DNA of 64,000 bases. It comes from Dugong dugon. Lineage: Eukaryota; Chordata; Mammalia; Sirenia; Dugongidae. Every line of letters starts with the position of its first letter. Positions within the stretch are counted from its first letter, which is position 1. A program made the translations under genes and the position numbers. Shown piece after piece: positions 23,850 to 34,399 of this stretch. Below the pieces are notes generated by a model. It worked only from the letters and a program-made list of their open reading frames with translations, was not told where the DNA came from and ran no database searches. The stretch is from positions 55,424,145 through 55,488,144 of the forward strand of contig CM057468.1 of assembly GCA_030035585.1 (NCBI GenBank), in the 5' to 3' direction.

Positions 23850-25295
23850 CTAGCCATTAGAGAAATGTAAATCAAGACACAATGAGATATCATCTCACCC
23901 CAACATTACTGGCACCAATCAAAAAAACAGAAAAGAACAAATGTTGGAGAGGCTGCAGGGGGACTGGAACTCTTATGCACTGCTGGTGGGAATGCAGAAT
24001 GGTACAATCATTTTCAAAAATGATATGGCACTTCCTTAAAAAGCTAGAAATAGAAATACCATATGATCCAGCAATCCCACTCTTAGGAATATATCCTAGA
24101 GAAATAAGAGCTGTCACACAAATAGACATATACACATCCGTGTTCATTGCAGCATTATTCACAATAGCAAAAAGATGGAAACAACCTAAGTGTCCATCAA
24201 CAGATGAATGGATAAATACACACAATGGAATGCTATGCAATGATAAAGGACAATGATGAATCTGGGAAATATCTCACAACATGGATGAATATGGAGGATA
24301 TTATGCTGAGTGAAATAAAACAATCACAAAAGGATAAATACTGTATGAGACTATTATTATAAAAACTCATGAAAAGATTTACACACAAGAAGAAACAATC
24401 TTTGATGGTTACAAGGGAAGGGAGGGATGGGGAGGGAAAAACACTAAACAGACAATAGATAAGTGGTAAGTTTGTTGAAGGGTAAGACAGTACACAATAC
24501 TGGGGAAGCCAGAACAACTTTACCAAGGCAAGGTCATGGAAGCTCCATAGACATATCCAAACTCCCTGAGGGACCGAATTACTGGGCTGAGGGCTCGGCA
24601 CCATGGTCTCAGGGAACATCTAGCTCAACTGGCATAATGTAGATTACAAAGAAAATGTTCTACATCCTACTTTAGTGAGTAGTATCTGGGGTCTTAAAAG
24701 CTTGTGAAGAGACACTCCACTGGTCTTACCATGTCTGGAGCAGGGGAGAATGAAGAAAACCAAAGACACAAGGGAAAAATTAGACCAAAGGACAGCAAGT
24801 ACCACAGCCTTCACCAGACTGAGTCCAGCACAACTAGATGGTACCTGGCTATCAACAGTGACTGTTCTGACAGGGATCACAATAGAGGTTCCCGAACAGT
24901 AGAGAAACATGTAGAACAAAATTCTAACTCAAAAAAAAAAAAAAAAAAACAAAAGACCAGACTTACTGGTCTGACAGAGACTGGAGAAATCCCGTGAGTA
25001 TGGCCCCGGACACCTTTTTAACTCAGTTCTGAACTCACTCCTGAGGTTCACCCTTCAGCCAAAGATTAGACAGGCCCATAAAACAAAACCAGACTAAATG
25101 GGCACACCAGCCCAGGGACAAGGATGAGAAAGCAGGAGAGGACAGGAAAACTGGTAATGGGGAACTCAAGGTCAAGAAAAGGAGAGTGTTGACATGTCAT
25201 GGGGTTGGCAACCACAAAAACAATTTGTGTATTAATTGTTGAAAGAAAAACTAATTTTCTCTGTAAACCTTCATCTAAAGTACTATAAGAAAAAT
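23850..25295 (+). mobile_element. L1-A continued (ORF2 end and 3' UTR)
   Basis: It carries the intact C-terminal frame 23882-24256 and then the 3' UTR to the right copy of the L1-A target duplication at 25296-25309. An internal A run (about 24931-24949) precedes 'caaaagaccagacttactgg', a feature also seen in the reversed 3' UTR at 1617-2720. The terminal A tail is short. Confidence 0.92.
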
Positions 25296-25805
25296 GAAAT
25301 CAAACAACATAATGGCAAATCTGCTGCAAAAGACCTCTGTAGTGTTAAAAAGCAAAGATGTCAATTTGAGGACTAAGGTGCACCTACCCAAGCCATGGCA
25401 TTTTTAGATTGCCTCATACACATGGGAAAACTGGACAATGAAAAAAGGAAGGCCAACAAAGAATTGACACATTTGACTTTTGGTGTTGGAGAAGAACATT
25501 GAATATACTATGGACTGCCAGAAGAATGAACAAATCAGTTTTGGAAGAAGTACAGTCAGGATGTTCCTTAGAAGCTAGTTTGGTGAGATTTCATCTTGCT
25601 TGACAACCACTCTTGTCAGGAGGGACCAGTTGCTGCAGAAAGACATTATGCCTGGTGAAGTAGATAGTCACCATAAAAGAAGGAGATCCTCAGTGAGATG
25701 AACTGACACAGTGGCTGCAACCATGGCCTCAAACATAGCAGGACTGGGCAATGTTTAGTTGCCATGAGCTGGAGCCACCTCCATGACACCTAATAACAAC
25801 CACAA
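25296..25805 (+). mobile_element. RTE-1 LINE, second segment (3' end)
   Basis: It begins with the right copy of the 14-bp L1-A target duplication and continues RTE coding sequence ('aaatctgctgcaaaagacct') into the 3' end. The final repeat is 'cacctaataacaaccacaac'. It closes the outermost insertion of the nest. Confidence 0.92.
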
Positions 25806-26007
25806 CAAATCTACAAATACTGCTTATCTCAAGTTCAGCAGTTCACCACTGACATTTACATTGCAGTATTCAGAGGAAATGCTTAGTCATTATCTTATTT
25901 GACCATCATCTATCTCATTGGCTATTTGGCAGCCTAGAATTGTGGAAAGGAAACAGCTGGGGACATCTCTGGGGATTCCACTTATGTGTATTTCTTGAAT
26001 ATTTTAT
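25806..26007 (+). repeat. Local duplication, copy B, right arm
   Basis: It matches 6560-6780, including 'aaatactgcttatctcaagt' and 'cattggctatttggcagcct'. Similarity fades after 'atattttat'. Confidence 0.85.
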
Positions 26008-26399
26008 GAGAATATATGTTATATCATTTGTGTAAACTTTTAAAAATATTTAAAAACCAAATATTGTTTTTAAAATCTCAGAATGTTGTTAGTTTAAGGT
26101 ATGACTGAATCCAGGGGTTTAATCAAAATCCTAATTATATCTTTCCCTCAATATCTCAGCTGTGCTTTTCTTTGTTTTAATACCATTTTCGTATTGTCTC
26201 TTTCTTATTGCAATATAGCAGCCAGTTCCTCCAAGTTTATCATATTTCTCAGCAGTTCAGCTTCTTTCTACTAATGGGTTTTAAAAAGTCCTGGAATTGA
26301 GTCTCATGTAGCTGTGATTGGATAATAATCAAGTGTGAACCAACCACTCTTATCAGAGAGATGTGCTGCTCTGATTGGCCACAGTAAGTCATATGTTTA
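26008..26399. other. Mostly unique DNA
   Basis: The segment before the solo LTR ('ctctgattggccacag', then 'ggagttatgggtgg' resuming after it at 26937) resembles an old interspersed repeat. I cannot name it with confidence. No gene is evident. Confidence 0.4.
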
Positions 26400-26404
26400 C
26401 CCCT

Positions 26405-26931
26405 TGTGATGGTTAAGATTGTGTGTCAACTTGGCTGGGCCATGATTCTCAGTGTTTTGGTAGTCGTGTGATGTTGTGGTCACTTCTCCATTGAGATTTG
26501 ATATGTGATCACCCCCATGATGGGATCTTCTTTGAGTAGCCAGTTGGTTGAAGGGGAGTTTCCCTGGGCATGTGGCATGCATCGAGTGTGGGCAGACATT
26601 CAGACAGGGCTCAGGGGCTTTTGATAGTTCTGGATCCTGCAGCTGGCTCCTGTTTTTCTTGGGACTTGAGCTAGCAGCTTACCTGTGATCTTGCCTGACA
26701 AACTTAGGAGTCATCGATCTTCACAGCACTGTGAGCAAGAGCCCTCTTCCCTGACCTGCTGATCTTGGGTTTGCCAGCCCCTGAGGCTACATGAATCAGA
26801 AGCTTCTATCCTGACCCACGGACTTGGGACGTTACAACCGCATGAGCCATTTCCTTGATATAAATCTCTTTCTATGTATATATTTATACGCTTTACTGGT
26901 TTTGCTTCTCTAGCGAAGCCAGCCTAAGACA
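26405..26931 (+). mobile_element. Solo LTR, ERVL-type family
   Basis: It starts 'tgtgatggttaagattgtg' and ends 'agcctaagaca', 527 bp. The flanking 5-bp duplication 'cccct' (26400-26404, 26932-26936) is perfect. The sequence matches the two LTRs of the provirus at 41482-45641, so this is what remains after recombination between the LTRs of a similar provirus. Confidence 0.93.
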
Positions 26932-26936
26932 CCCCT

Positions 26937-28312
26937 GGAGTTATGGGTGGAAGCAGTTCCACTAGCACCACATGAATTGGGAGAGGAGGAGGGATGGTTC
27001 TTAGAGAAGAATCAGGTTGTAGGCACCAGAAGAAGAGTAGAATATTCTACCTACTAGCAAACATGCAATCTGTTTTCCTTCTACTTAGTCCAAATCTTAC
27101 TAACATATTTTTTCCCCGATTCTTTTGACTCAGTTTATTTTATTTTAAAGGCATTTTTCTATATTCTACCAACTATTTGTAAATACATGTAAAGCTCTAA
27201 GGCTATACTCTGCTGGCCTTTTAGAAACATGTCTTTTTTTTTTTTTCTCCCTATGATTTGTCAGTTTTTGTTTTTGTTTTTTTCTGTCAATAATTTGACA
27301 GTGAATCGTCTGAATCCTAGGGCACCATCAGTCAATGGGAAGAAGGAGAGCAATTTGCTTGCCGGCACTATTTTCTGAATGAAGTGCAAAATGCAAAATA
27401 ATTACTACCTTCACTTTATTTCATTTAAAAAATAATAATTCACTTTCAGGACAAATGAGCCTAGATTTTAATCATGTAAATGAAAGTTATTTGGGTAATC
27501 CTTCTTAATTGGTGGGGGGCATATTGACTATAAATCATCTGCCTTTCTCATCCCAATAAACCCCACATCTGTGTATCTTGCTTGAAATTGGAATGAGTGC
27601 AAAGGGATGACAGTGGTGAGAAAGATTAACTGCTAGAAGCTGTTAACATTTATTATGACCACGTCTACACATTAGCCAACAGACATTTTGGGAAAAACAT
27701 AAATTGATGAATGCAGAGGCAGGCTGCCATGACTTAATGAAACATAACATTTTTTTTCCCAACTGGTTTTGTGTCAGTGTGAACTGAATTAATTGTCTGG
27801 CAGAAACATCTGTTTATCTCATGGAGCTAGCCAAAGTAATCTCGTGTGCAGCTTTTATGCAATTTCTGCAGCAGGTCAGGTGGAGAAAAAAGTTACCGAC
27901 AATGACTACAAAAACACTAGCAACAGCACCCACAAATCTACGCTGAGCACCTCTTATGTTGCAGGTCTTGAGGATACAAGAGTGGGACAAGGAAACACAG
28001 TCCCTGACTAGAATGAACTGACAGTCTAGTGTATATGAGGGCAACTCAGGGGAGTCTACCATGTTGGTCTGAGGAAATCATGGGATAAATTATTGGACAA
28101 ACTGTGGATGAATCTGCTACTCTGCCTTTTCAGCCTCAACAAGAATTCAGATGATTTTATATGAAGCAAATTGCTGGTGATTTCCCTATGTTCAATATAA
28201 ATTAAACTCTCAGGTGCTATGGCAGGTAGAGAGGGAGAGAGGATCCTTAGGCAAACCCAGTTTAACCGAGAGTCATAAGGAATTAATTTTTCTTTGCTTG
28301 TGCATGCACACA
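26937..28312. other. Unique DNA, possible conserved non-coding block
   Basis: About 1.3 kb with essentially no interspersed repeats apart from T runs at about 27234-27246. The interval of roughly 27280-27960 is non-simple, AT-rich and repeat-free in an otherwise repeat-filled window. No convincing open frame is present. Confidence 0.4.
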
Positions 28313-28476
28313 GGGGGTCCTGGGGGTGCAGTGGTTAAGTGTTTGGCTGCTAACCAAAAGCTCGGCAGTTCGAATTCACCAGCTGATCCTTGGAAACTGT
28401 ACGGGGCAGTTCTATTCTGTCCTATAGGTCACTATGATTTGGAATCTACTCAACAGCAACAGGTTTTTTTTTTTTA
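28313..28476 (+). repeat. Afrotherian tRNA-related SINE, short form
   Basis: A tRNA-like A box ('ggtgcagtggttaagtg') and B box ('agttcgaattcacc') are followed by 'ctatgatttggaatctactc', the RTE-like tail 'aacagcaacagg' and a T run. The middle segment of the long form is absent. Confidence 0.85.
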
Positions 28477-29546
28477 ATGCACGTACTTAGACAAATTATC
28501 CTAACTGCAGACTGAAAAATCCACAGGGTGCCTTGTAAAAATAGAATAGGAAACACCTGCCTTCTGTAGGTACAGAGCCTGTGCGAAAACGAGAATTTTA
28601 AGACAACATTGAATGACATTGAACTTCAGATCTCATATCATGCTATCAACTTCCCCTACAATCAATCAGCTCCCATCTACATCCTGAAGGTTGGAAGTTG
28701 GAACATCAGGAATTCACAAAAGTAAACATTATGTGGATAGAAGCATTCAGCCATGCATTTGTAAAGGTTCAAGTTAATCCTTCTCATTATCTTGTTTAAA
28801 ACCTCTGAACATTGAAACATAGTGATAGTCTCCCCAAAGTACACTGCCCCAAATTTTTTTGCATAACACATTGGATGGTTCATGACTCCCTGAGGCTGCT
28901 GTAGACCTAGGATACTCCTCCTTTCTAAAAAGCAGAAGAGTAAGGAGTGGTTGAAAGTGTAGGTGAGGAAAATAATTTAGAGGAATGCTAAATTCATAGC
29001 TGTCGTAAAGCATAAGAATCACTTAAACATTTAAAATACTAATATTCTTAAAGAAGGTGTTTCAAGAGTTCTATCAGATAGAGAGTTTTACAGGGAAGTC
29101 AACTTGTCTGTCCCAGGTTTATCTATGCCTCTAAACTATCACATCCTTGTATCTCTCTTTGCTTAAGGGTGACTCTGTATTTATGTTATATCCTCTAGAG
29201 ATACTGGAATATCTAACTTCCAAACACATTTGTCGCATTGAAACTGGCTCACCTAACATGACAGTCACTAACAAACTCCAAAATGGTTCTTGCATAGTGA
29301 TTATTTTTTTTTAAATAGATTTACAGCTATAACTTCCTTCCTTGGATCTTTTATGTTTCTGTGCCTAGAGGCCTCCAAGTTGATCAAACCACTATAGGGC
29401 CAACTTTCTCTTGAATGCACCTTTCTCTGAATTATTTAAATGTTCTTATTCATCTTCGTTCTGTATATTTTTTAAGTTTGTTTTTTTTCAGCAGTTTCCC
29501 AGAATTCCAGTGCTTACAGGATATCAGAATTATGACTAATGCTAAC
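28477..29546. other. Unique DNA
   Basis: No repeat family or gene recognised. Confidence 0.4.
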
Positions 29547-30199
29547 TGTCATGGATCGAATTGTGTCCCTCCCTTGGCTAAGCCATGATTGCCAACATTT
29601 TGTGGTTGTCCTCCATTTTGTGATTTGATTATCCTCCATTTTTTGATGTGTTGTAAATCCTGGCCTTTATGCCTATGGTTATGGTCCCATTTGGGAGTGA
29701 GCTGTCCTTTATGTTAATGAGGCAGGATTAGGTGATGTTAATGAGGATTAGGGTAGGATGCAACACCGTTACTTGAGTTACAGCCCTGATCTGATGTAAA
29801 AGGAGTTTCCCTAAGCTGTGGCCTGTATCACCTTTTATCTTACAAGAGATAAAAGAAGAGAGAAGTGAGCAAAGAGAGGGACCTCAGTACAGCAAAGAAA
29901 GAAGAGCCGGGAGCAGAGCGCATCCTTTGGACCTGGAGTCCCTGAGCTGAGAACCTCCTAGACCCAGGGCAATACTGATGCCAAGACACATGGAGATCTC
30001 CAAGGAACACTGGTCTCCTAAATGTTGAAAGGAGACAAGGACCTTCCCCTAGAACCAACAGAGAGAGAAAACCTTCCCCTAGAGCTGGTGCCCTGAATTC
30101 AAACTTCTAGCCTCCTAAACTGTGAGAGAATAAATTTCTGTTTGTTAAAGCCATCCACTTGTGGTATTTCTGTTACACAAGCACTAGATAACTAAGGCA
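29547..30199 (+). mobile_element. Solo LTR (ERVL/MaLR-like), 653 bp
   Basis: It starts 'tgtcatggatcgaattgtgt' and ends 'agataactaaggca'. It belongs to the same family as 23325-23849 but is longer in the middle ('ttaatgaggcaggatta' repeated as a variant). No matching 5-bp duplication is visible ('ctaac' on the left, 'atatc' on the right). One flank may be mutated or rearranged. Confidence 0.85.
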
Positions 30200-30625
30200 A
30201 TATCAAGTTGTTCTATTCACAGCATATCATGAGTATGAACCAAAACAATGGGCTGACACCTCTGCTTGGAAGACCTGTCTGCCTAAGAGGGCTAATGAAG
30301 TGTCTGACCAAAGGAACTACATTGACACTGGTGCTATGCAAATATCAGTGATTCTCCATCTATTGATCATGCCAGCTGATAGCACTGGAGCCTAAGTATA
30401 AACAGCATCAGTGTTGGCTCTATCTCCATAGTACCTCAGTAACTATTGTTTATTTGAACAATTATGGTAATTCTCAATTAAACATTGAATTCCAATATGG
30501 ACAATGCTTGTTAGATTCAGTGAGGTAAAACACAAGAATTTACAACATCAGCATATATTAACGCACCCAGTAACAGGCTGCTCAAAACTGACTGCCTAAA
30601 ATTCTATGCAGACTGATAGAAAGTT
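30200..30625. other. Unique DNA
   Basis: No repeat family or gene recognised before the L1 target duplication. Confidence 0.4.
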
Positions 30626-31475
30626 AAATGATATGATTCTTTTTTTATTATTATTTTGTTGTTGTTGAGAATATATACAGCAAAACATACACCAAATCAC
30701 TAGTTTCTATATATATTATTTAGTGACAACTATTACCATCCTCACCCTCTTTTTCTGAGTTGTTTCCCCTTCATTAACATAAACTCACTGCCCCCAACAG
30801 TCCCACCCAATCTTTTGAGTTGCTCTTATCAATTTAAACCCATATAGATAGCTCTTAAAAGAGCATAATGTTTAAGCAGAACTTTTTTACCAGTTAACCT
30901 AAACTATTGCTCAGTTTTAAGAAGATTTCATGGGATATTTTTGGTTCAAGTTTCAAAGATTATCTCAGGGCAATAGTTTCAGTGGTTCATCCAAACTCAA
31001 TGGCTCCAGAAAGTCTAAAGTCCATGAGAATAAGAAATTCTGTTCTTCATTTTGCCACCTTTTGATCAGGATTCTTCTATGGAATCAAAATGTTCAGTAA
31101 TAGTAGCCAGGCACCATCCAGTTCTGCTCTCATGGCAACGGAGGCAGTTGTTCATGAAGGCAATTAGCCACACATTCCATATCCTTTTATTTATGACTCT
31201 CTTTCTTCGTCTGTTGTTCCAGGTGAATAGAGACAAATTGTTGTGCCTTGGATGGCTGCTTGCAAGCCTTTAAGACCCCCCAGGCACTACACAATGAACT
31301 AGGAGGTAGAACAGAAGCACTAAATACATTATTAGCTCAATTAACTGGGATGTCCCATGAAACCTTGACCCCAAACCTCCAAACCAAGGAACCAAATTAC
31401 ATGAGGTGTTTGGTTGCACATAAGACCCCTCAGCAGCTACTGTTTTTTTTTTTTTTCACAAATGATATGATTCTT
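30626..31475 (-). mobile_element. L1 3'-UTR insertion, antisense, 16-bp target duplication
   Basis: The body is 30642-31459. 'aaatgatatgattctt' occurs at 30626-30641 and 31460-31475. The centre shares 'agccaggcaccatccagtt' and 'ttgcaagcctttaagaccc' with the L1 3' UTR at 1617-2720, but the terminal part is different. It is therefore from a divergent L1 subfamily. Unusually, a T run of about 15 bases lies at the right end as well as T-rich sequence at the left. Confidence 0.88.
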
Positions 31476-32145
31476 AGTTTCTTATTACTTACTGTGATTA
31501 TTATCTCCCTTATTTATTCTACCAAGTAAAGCAAACAGAGGAAAGAATTTGCATGGGCAAAACAATGCTGGAAGGAATGTAGTTAATACATCTTAACCAT
31601 CATCTCAGCAGAAGAGCTCCCCAGGCAGCAGCTGGGCAATTTTGTTTTTGCTGATTTTACAAAGGAATGAAGAGTGAACTGCAAGTCATAACACAGATGT
31701 CTGACCTGCACACAATCATAAGACGGCTCACCTAAGGTGTACCATTAACGTGGCCTCCTGTAGGAGAAGTCCTGGGGAACCTGGTTGAAGATACCCCCTA
31801 GAGTGAATGTAGGCAGGTGAATGCTGACAGTGAGGCAGCCCCACATTTGCTGTTTTCTCAAGTTTTCTCTCTGGCTGGTCCATGGGTTCCAAAAGGCTGA
31901 ATGAAACCCCTTTTATCTTTTCCCAAAACACTTAGTATTTGTTCTGATTCTTTTTACTATCTCCACTCAGTTTTTCCTGGCCATCCTGAACAACATTTCT
32001 TCTAAGAATTGTCCTCTTCTCTATTTTACCTATAGAAAAGGATCTAACATAAATTGAATACTATTTGAGTCAGATTCTTCCAGGCTTCAAGTAGATCCTT
32101 AGTAGTTAATTACTGAATGCTTTAAACCCTTTTATTAACATGTCT
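31476..32145. other. Unique DNA
   Basis: No gene recognised. The last 40 bp resemble the start of an old L2/MIR-type segment that continues at 32350. Confidence 0.35.
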
Positions 32146-32349
32146 ACTGTATGCTGGTTATGCACTCAGCTGCTAACTGAAATGTTGGCCGTTCAAACCC
32201 ACTTAGAGACTCCGTGGGAAAAAGACCTGGCAATCTGCTCCCATGAAGATTACAGCATAGGAAACCCTATGGGACAATTCTACCCTGTCACTTGGGGTCT
32301 CTATGAGTAGAAAATGAACTCAGAAGCACCTGACAACAACACTGTATGC
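32146..32349 (+). repeat. Afrotherian SINE, long form, with 9-bp target duplication
   Basis: The SINE is 32155-32340, slightly truncated at the 5' end. It is flanked by 'actgtatgc' at 32146-32154 and 32341-32349. B-box remnant 'cgttcaaaccca' and the tail 'aagcacctgacaacaac' are visible. Confidence 0.87.
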
Positions 32350-34124
32350 CAGATACCATGTTAGACACTGGCAGGGAGGGGGAAGAAAAAATAGAAAAGA
32401 CATTGTTCCTGTTGTTAAAGAGTATGTCAAGGTGAGTGACAGAGAAGTCTATAACATCACTGGTAGGCTTTTCAAAGTCTTTACAAGTCAAGGAGGCGGG
32501 TGTTGGGAGGGATCACGTTGTCCCAGATTCTACAGAGAGGTGTGTTGGAGCCAGGTTTTGCAGCTCACACATTTGCTGTGCTCTAGCAAGAGGATTCCAC
32601 ACCCTCATGCTTCTACCCTCCAGTCCTCCCCCCCCTTTTTTTTAGCATGGCCTTATTATCTTGGGCCCAGGTACCTAGTATCTGAGTTGAGGGTCCAGCA
32701 GATGTTTAGGAGATTGCTGGGAAAGTTCAGCAATAGTACTTGCTCTATCTCCATGGTACCAGAGATCCTAAGGATGCTTGAAAAATTGCAACTTTCCTGC
32801 TGGGGAAATAAAGGCTCATGCCCCATAAATACTTGGTTTTGGTGAAACATTCCTGAAGTAACCAAGCTCAGACAACCCTTCTTTTCATTCCACAGGTCGC
32901 TCACAGGCTGAAGAGGGAAGGGACTGTCTGAAGAAACGAAGGTTCTTACATGCTCTAGGTGCTGTCATAGAAGATTCTCTGGGCTTCTGCGCAGGCAACC
33001 AATGAAAATAAATACTTTGACAATAGACAGGAAGGGAGGACAAGGGAAGATCAGGCAAAGTTCCAAAGAGCAGAAGATGTTTTATCAGTCAGGTGCTCTG
33101 GGAAATGCATTAATATCGTCAGTGTTCATTCCTTCCATTGTTTTAATGTTTTCACTTTTCAAAGTGCTTTTACAGTCATTATCTCTCATTTGGCCCTTAC
33201 AACAACTCTGAAATAAGTATAGAAGGTTCGTTATAATTGTCTTACAGTCTGTTAGAATGAGGCTTATACAGGTCGAGAGGATCTCCTGAAATCACACAAA
33301 TATAAACACAATATCTGATTCTCAGCGAGCTGCTCATTTTCTAGCAGATGCTTAACACATAGCAGTATGAAATATAAAAAAAAAAACTGTAGGACTGTAA
33401 GAGTTATGTTGTGCTTTCCTCTGGACCAATCTTTTCATTGAGGATGAGGATTAGTTAGGAAATCTGGAGTTTATTTTTAATAATAGAATTCCAATGGTAT
33501 TTAAACAATTTTGTCGCTTGAAACTGTTTCGGATTACAAGGAGTTATTCAGAACTTCTTTGGTAATGAAAGAACTGACAGTAATAATACAGATTTTATAT
33601 TCACTCTCAAATGTAAGACTGGTTAGTAAGGCAAAATGGGATAAGCTATGAGGTCTATAGATCAACTTATATTTGCTACATGACTTGTGCAAAATCTCTT
33701 GTTTTTCTGTTTTTATGAGAATAGAAATATTTATTTCAACTCTTTTGATCTGAGTGTTCCAATGCTTTCCATGTTAGCAGTGGGAACTCGTGCTGAGAGC
33801 TAGAATTAATAGCCAAAGATGGATACACAGTTGGTTTTTGTTTTGTTTTGTTTTGTTTTAGTGTACTATGGGTATATGTAACAGTACTTGCCCTCAAAAA
33901 ATGTTTAGTCTAATTCAAGTCAAGACAAAAACAGAAAAAAGAAATAAAAATCAGTGCTATAAATTCAGAAGACAGGGAATTTACCATGGATTGGATAGTC
34001 AGCTCATGACTTGAATTGGGCCTTAAGATATAGATTGAAGTCCAAGGGATGAGGGGGGCTACCTGACCAGAAGGGATGCATATAAGCTCATGTTTCTCAA
34101 AATCTATTTTAAGGTCTTATATGA
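32350..34124. other. Mostly unique DNA with an antisense MIR
   Basis: Unique sequence apart from the MIR at 33155-33330 and a (TTTTG)n run at about 33836-33860. A polypyrimidine stretch at about 32616-32644 produces spurious open frames. No gene recognised. Confidence 0.4.
33155..33330 (-). repeat. MIR SINE, antisense
   Basis: 'ttatctctcatttggccctt' and 'acaacaactctgaaataagt' precede a weakened 'cttacagtctg..gaggctta' and a 'cacacaaat' element. This is the antisense MIR order. Confidence 0.75.
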
Positions 34125-34399
34125 ACAAAGTTATTGTTTGTGTCACGATTATATGTATACTAGAATGAAACATTGCCCGGTCCTGCACTGTAGAAGGTAT
34201 GTACGAGGCCATTGTTACAACCACTGTGTCAGTCCATCTCTTTGAGGGTCTTCCTCTTTTTTGCTGACCTTCTGCCAAGAATGGTGTCCTTCTCCATGGA
34301 TTGGTCCCTCCTGATAACATGTCCAAAGTAAGTGAGACAAAGTCTTATCATCCTTCCTAATAAGGAGAGTTCTGGCTGTACTTCCTCCAAAACGGATTT

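Larger units (their letters stand above)
11667..24256 (+). pseudogene. L1-A ORF2 (endonuclease-reverse transcriptase), interrupted
   Basis: ORF2p nicks the target and reverse-transcribes L1 RNA. The coding order is EN (11667-12424), linker, RT (about 13030-14329, continuing after L1-B from 22693) and the C-terminal cysteine motif (23882-24256). EN retains GDFN and SDHNAI, but the usual QETH is QDTH. In RT the FADD box at 13768-13782 reads FAGD, removing one catalytic aspartate. Many frameshifts and stops separate the blocks. The piece 23882-24256 is an intact 124-codon frame with the GTLMHCWWEC cysteine motif. The gene is split by L1-B and by the LTR at 23325-23849. Confidence 0.92.

Noticed and set aside
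28313-28400. tRNA-like A and B boxes as a tRNA gene
   Set aside because: The head is followed by SINE body and tail and recurs in other copies. The cloverleaf is not preserved.
29542-30204. Target duplication for the 653-bp LTR
   Set aside because: 'ctaac' and 'atatc' do not match, so no duplication is claimed.
32432-32845. 137-codon frame as a gene
   Set aside because: No family resemblance; overlaps a C/T run and an opposing open frame. Could not be supported without conservation data.
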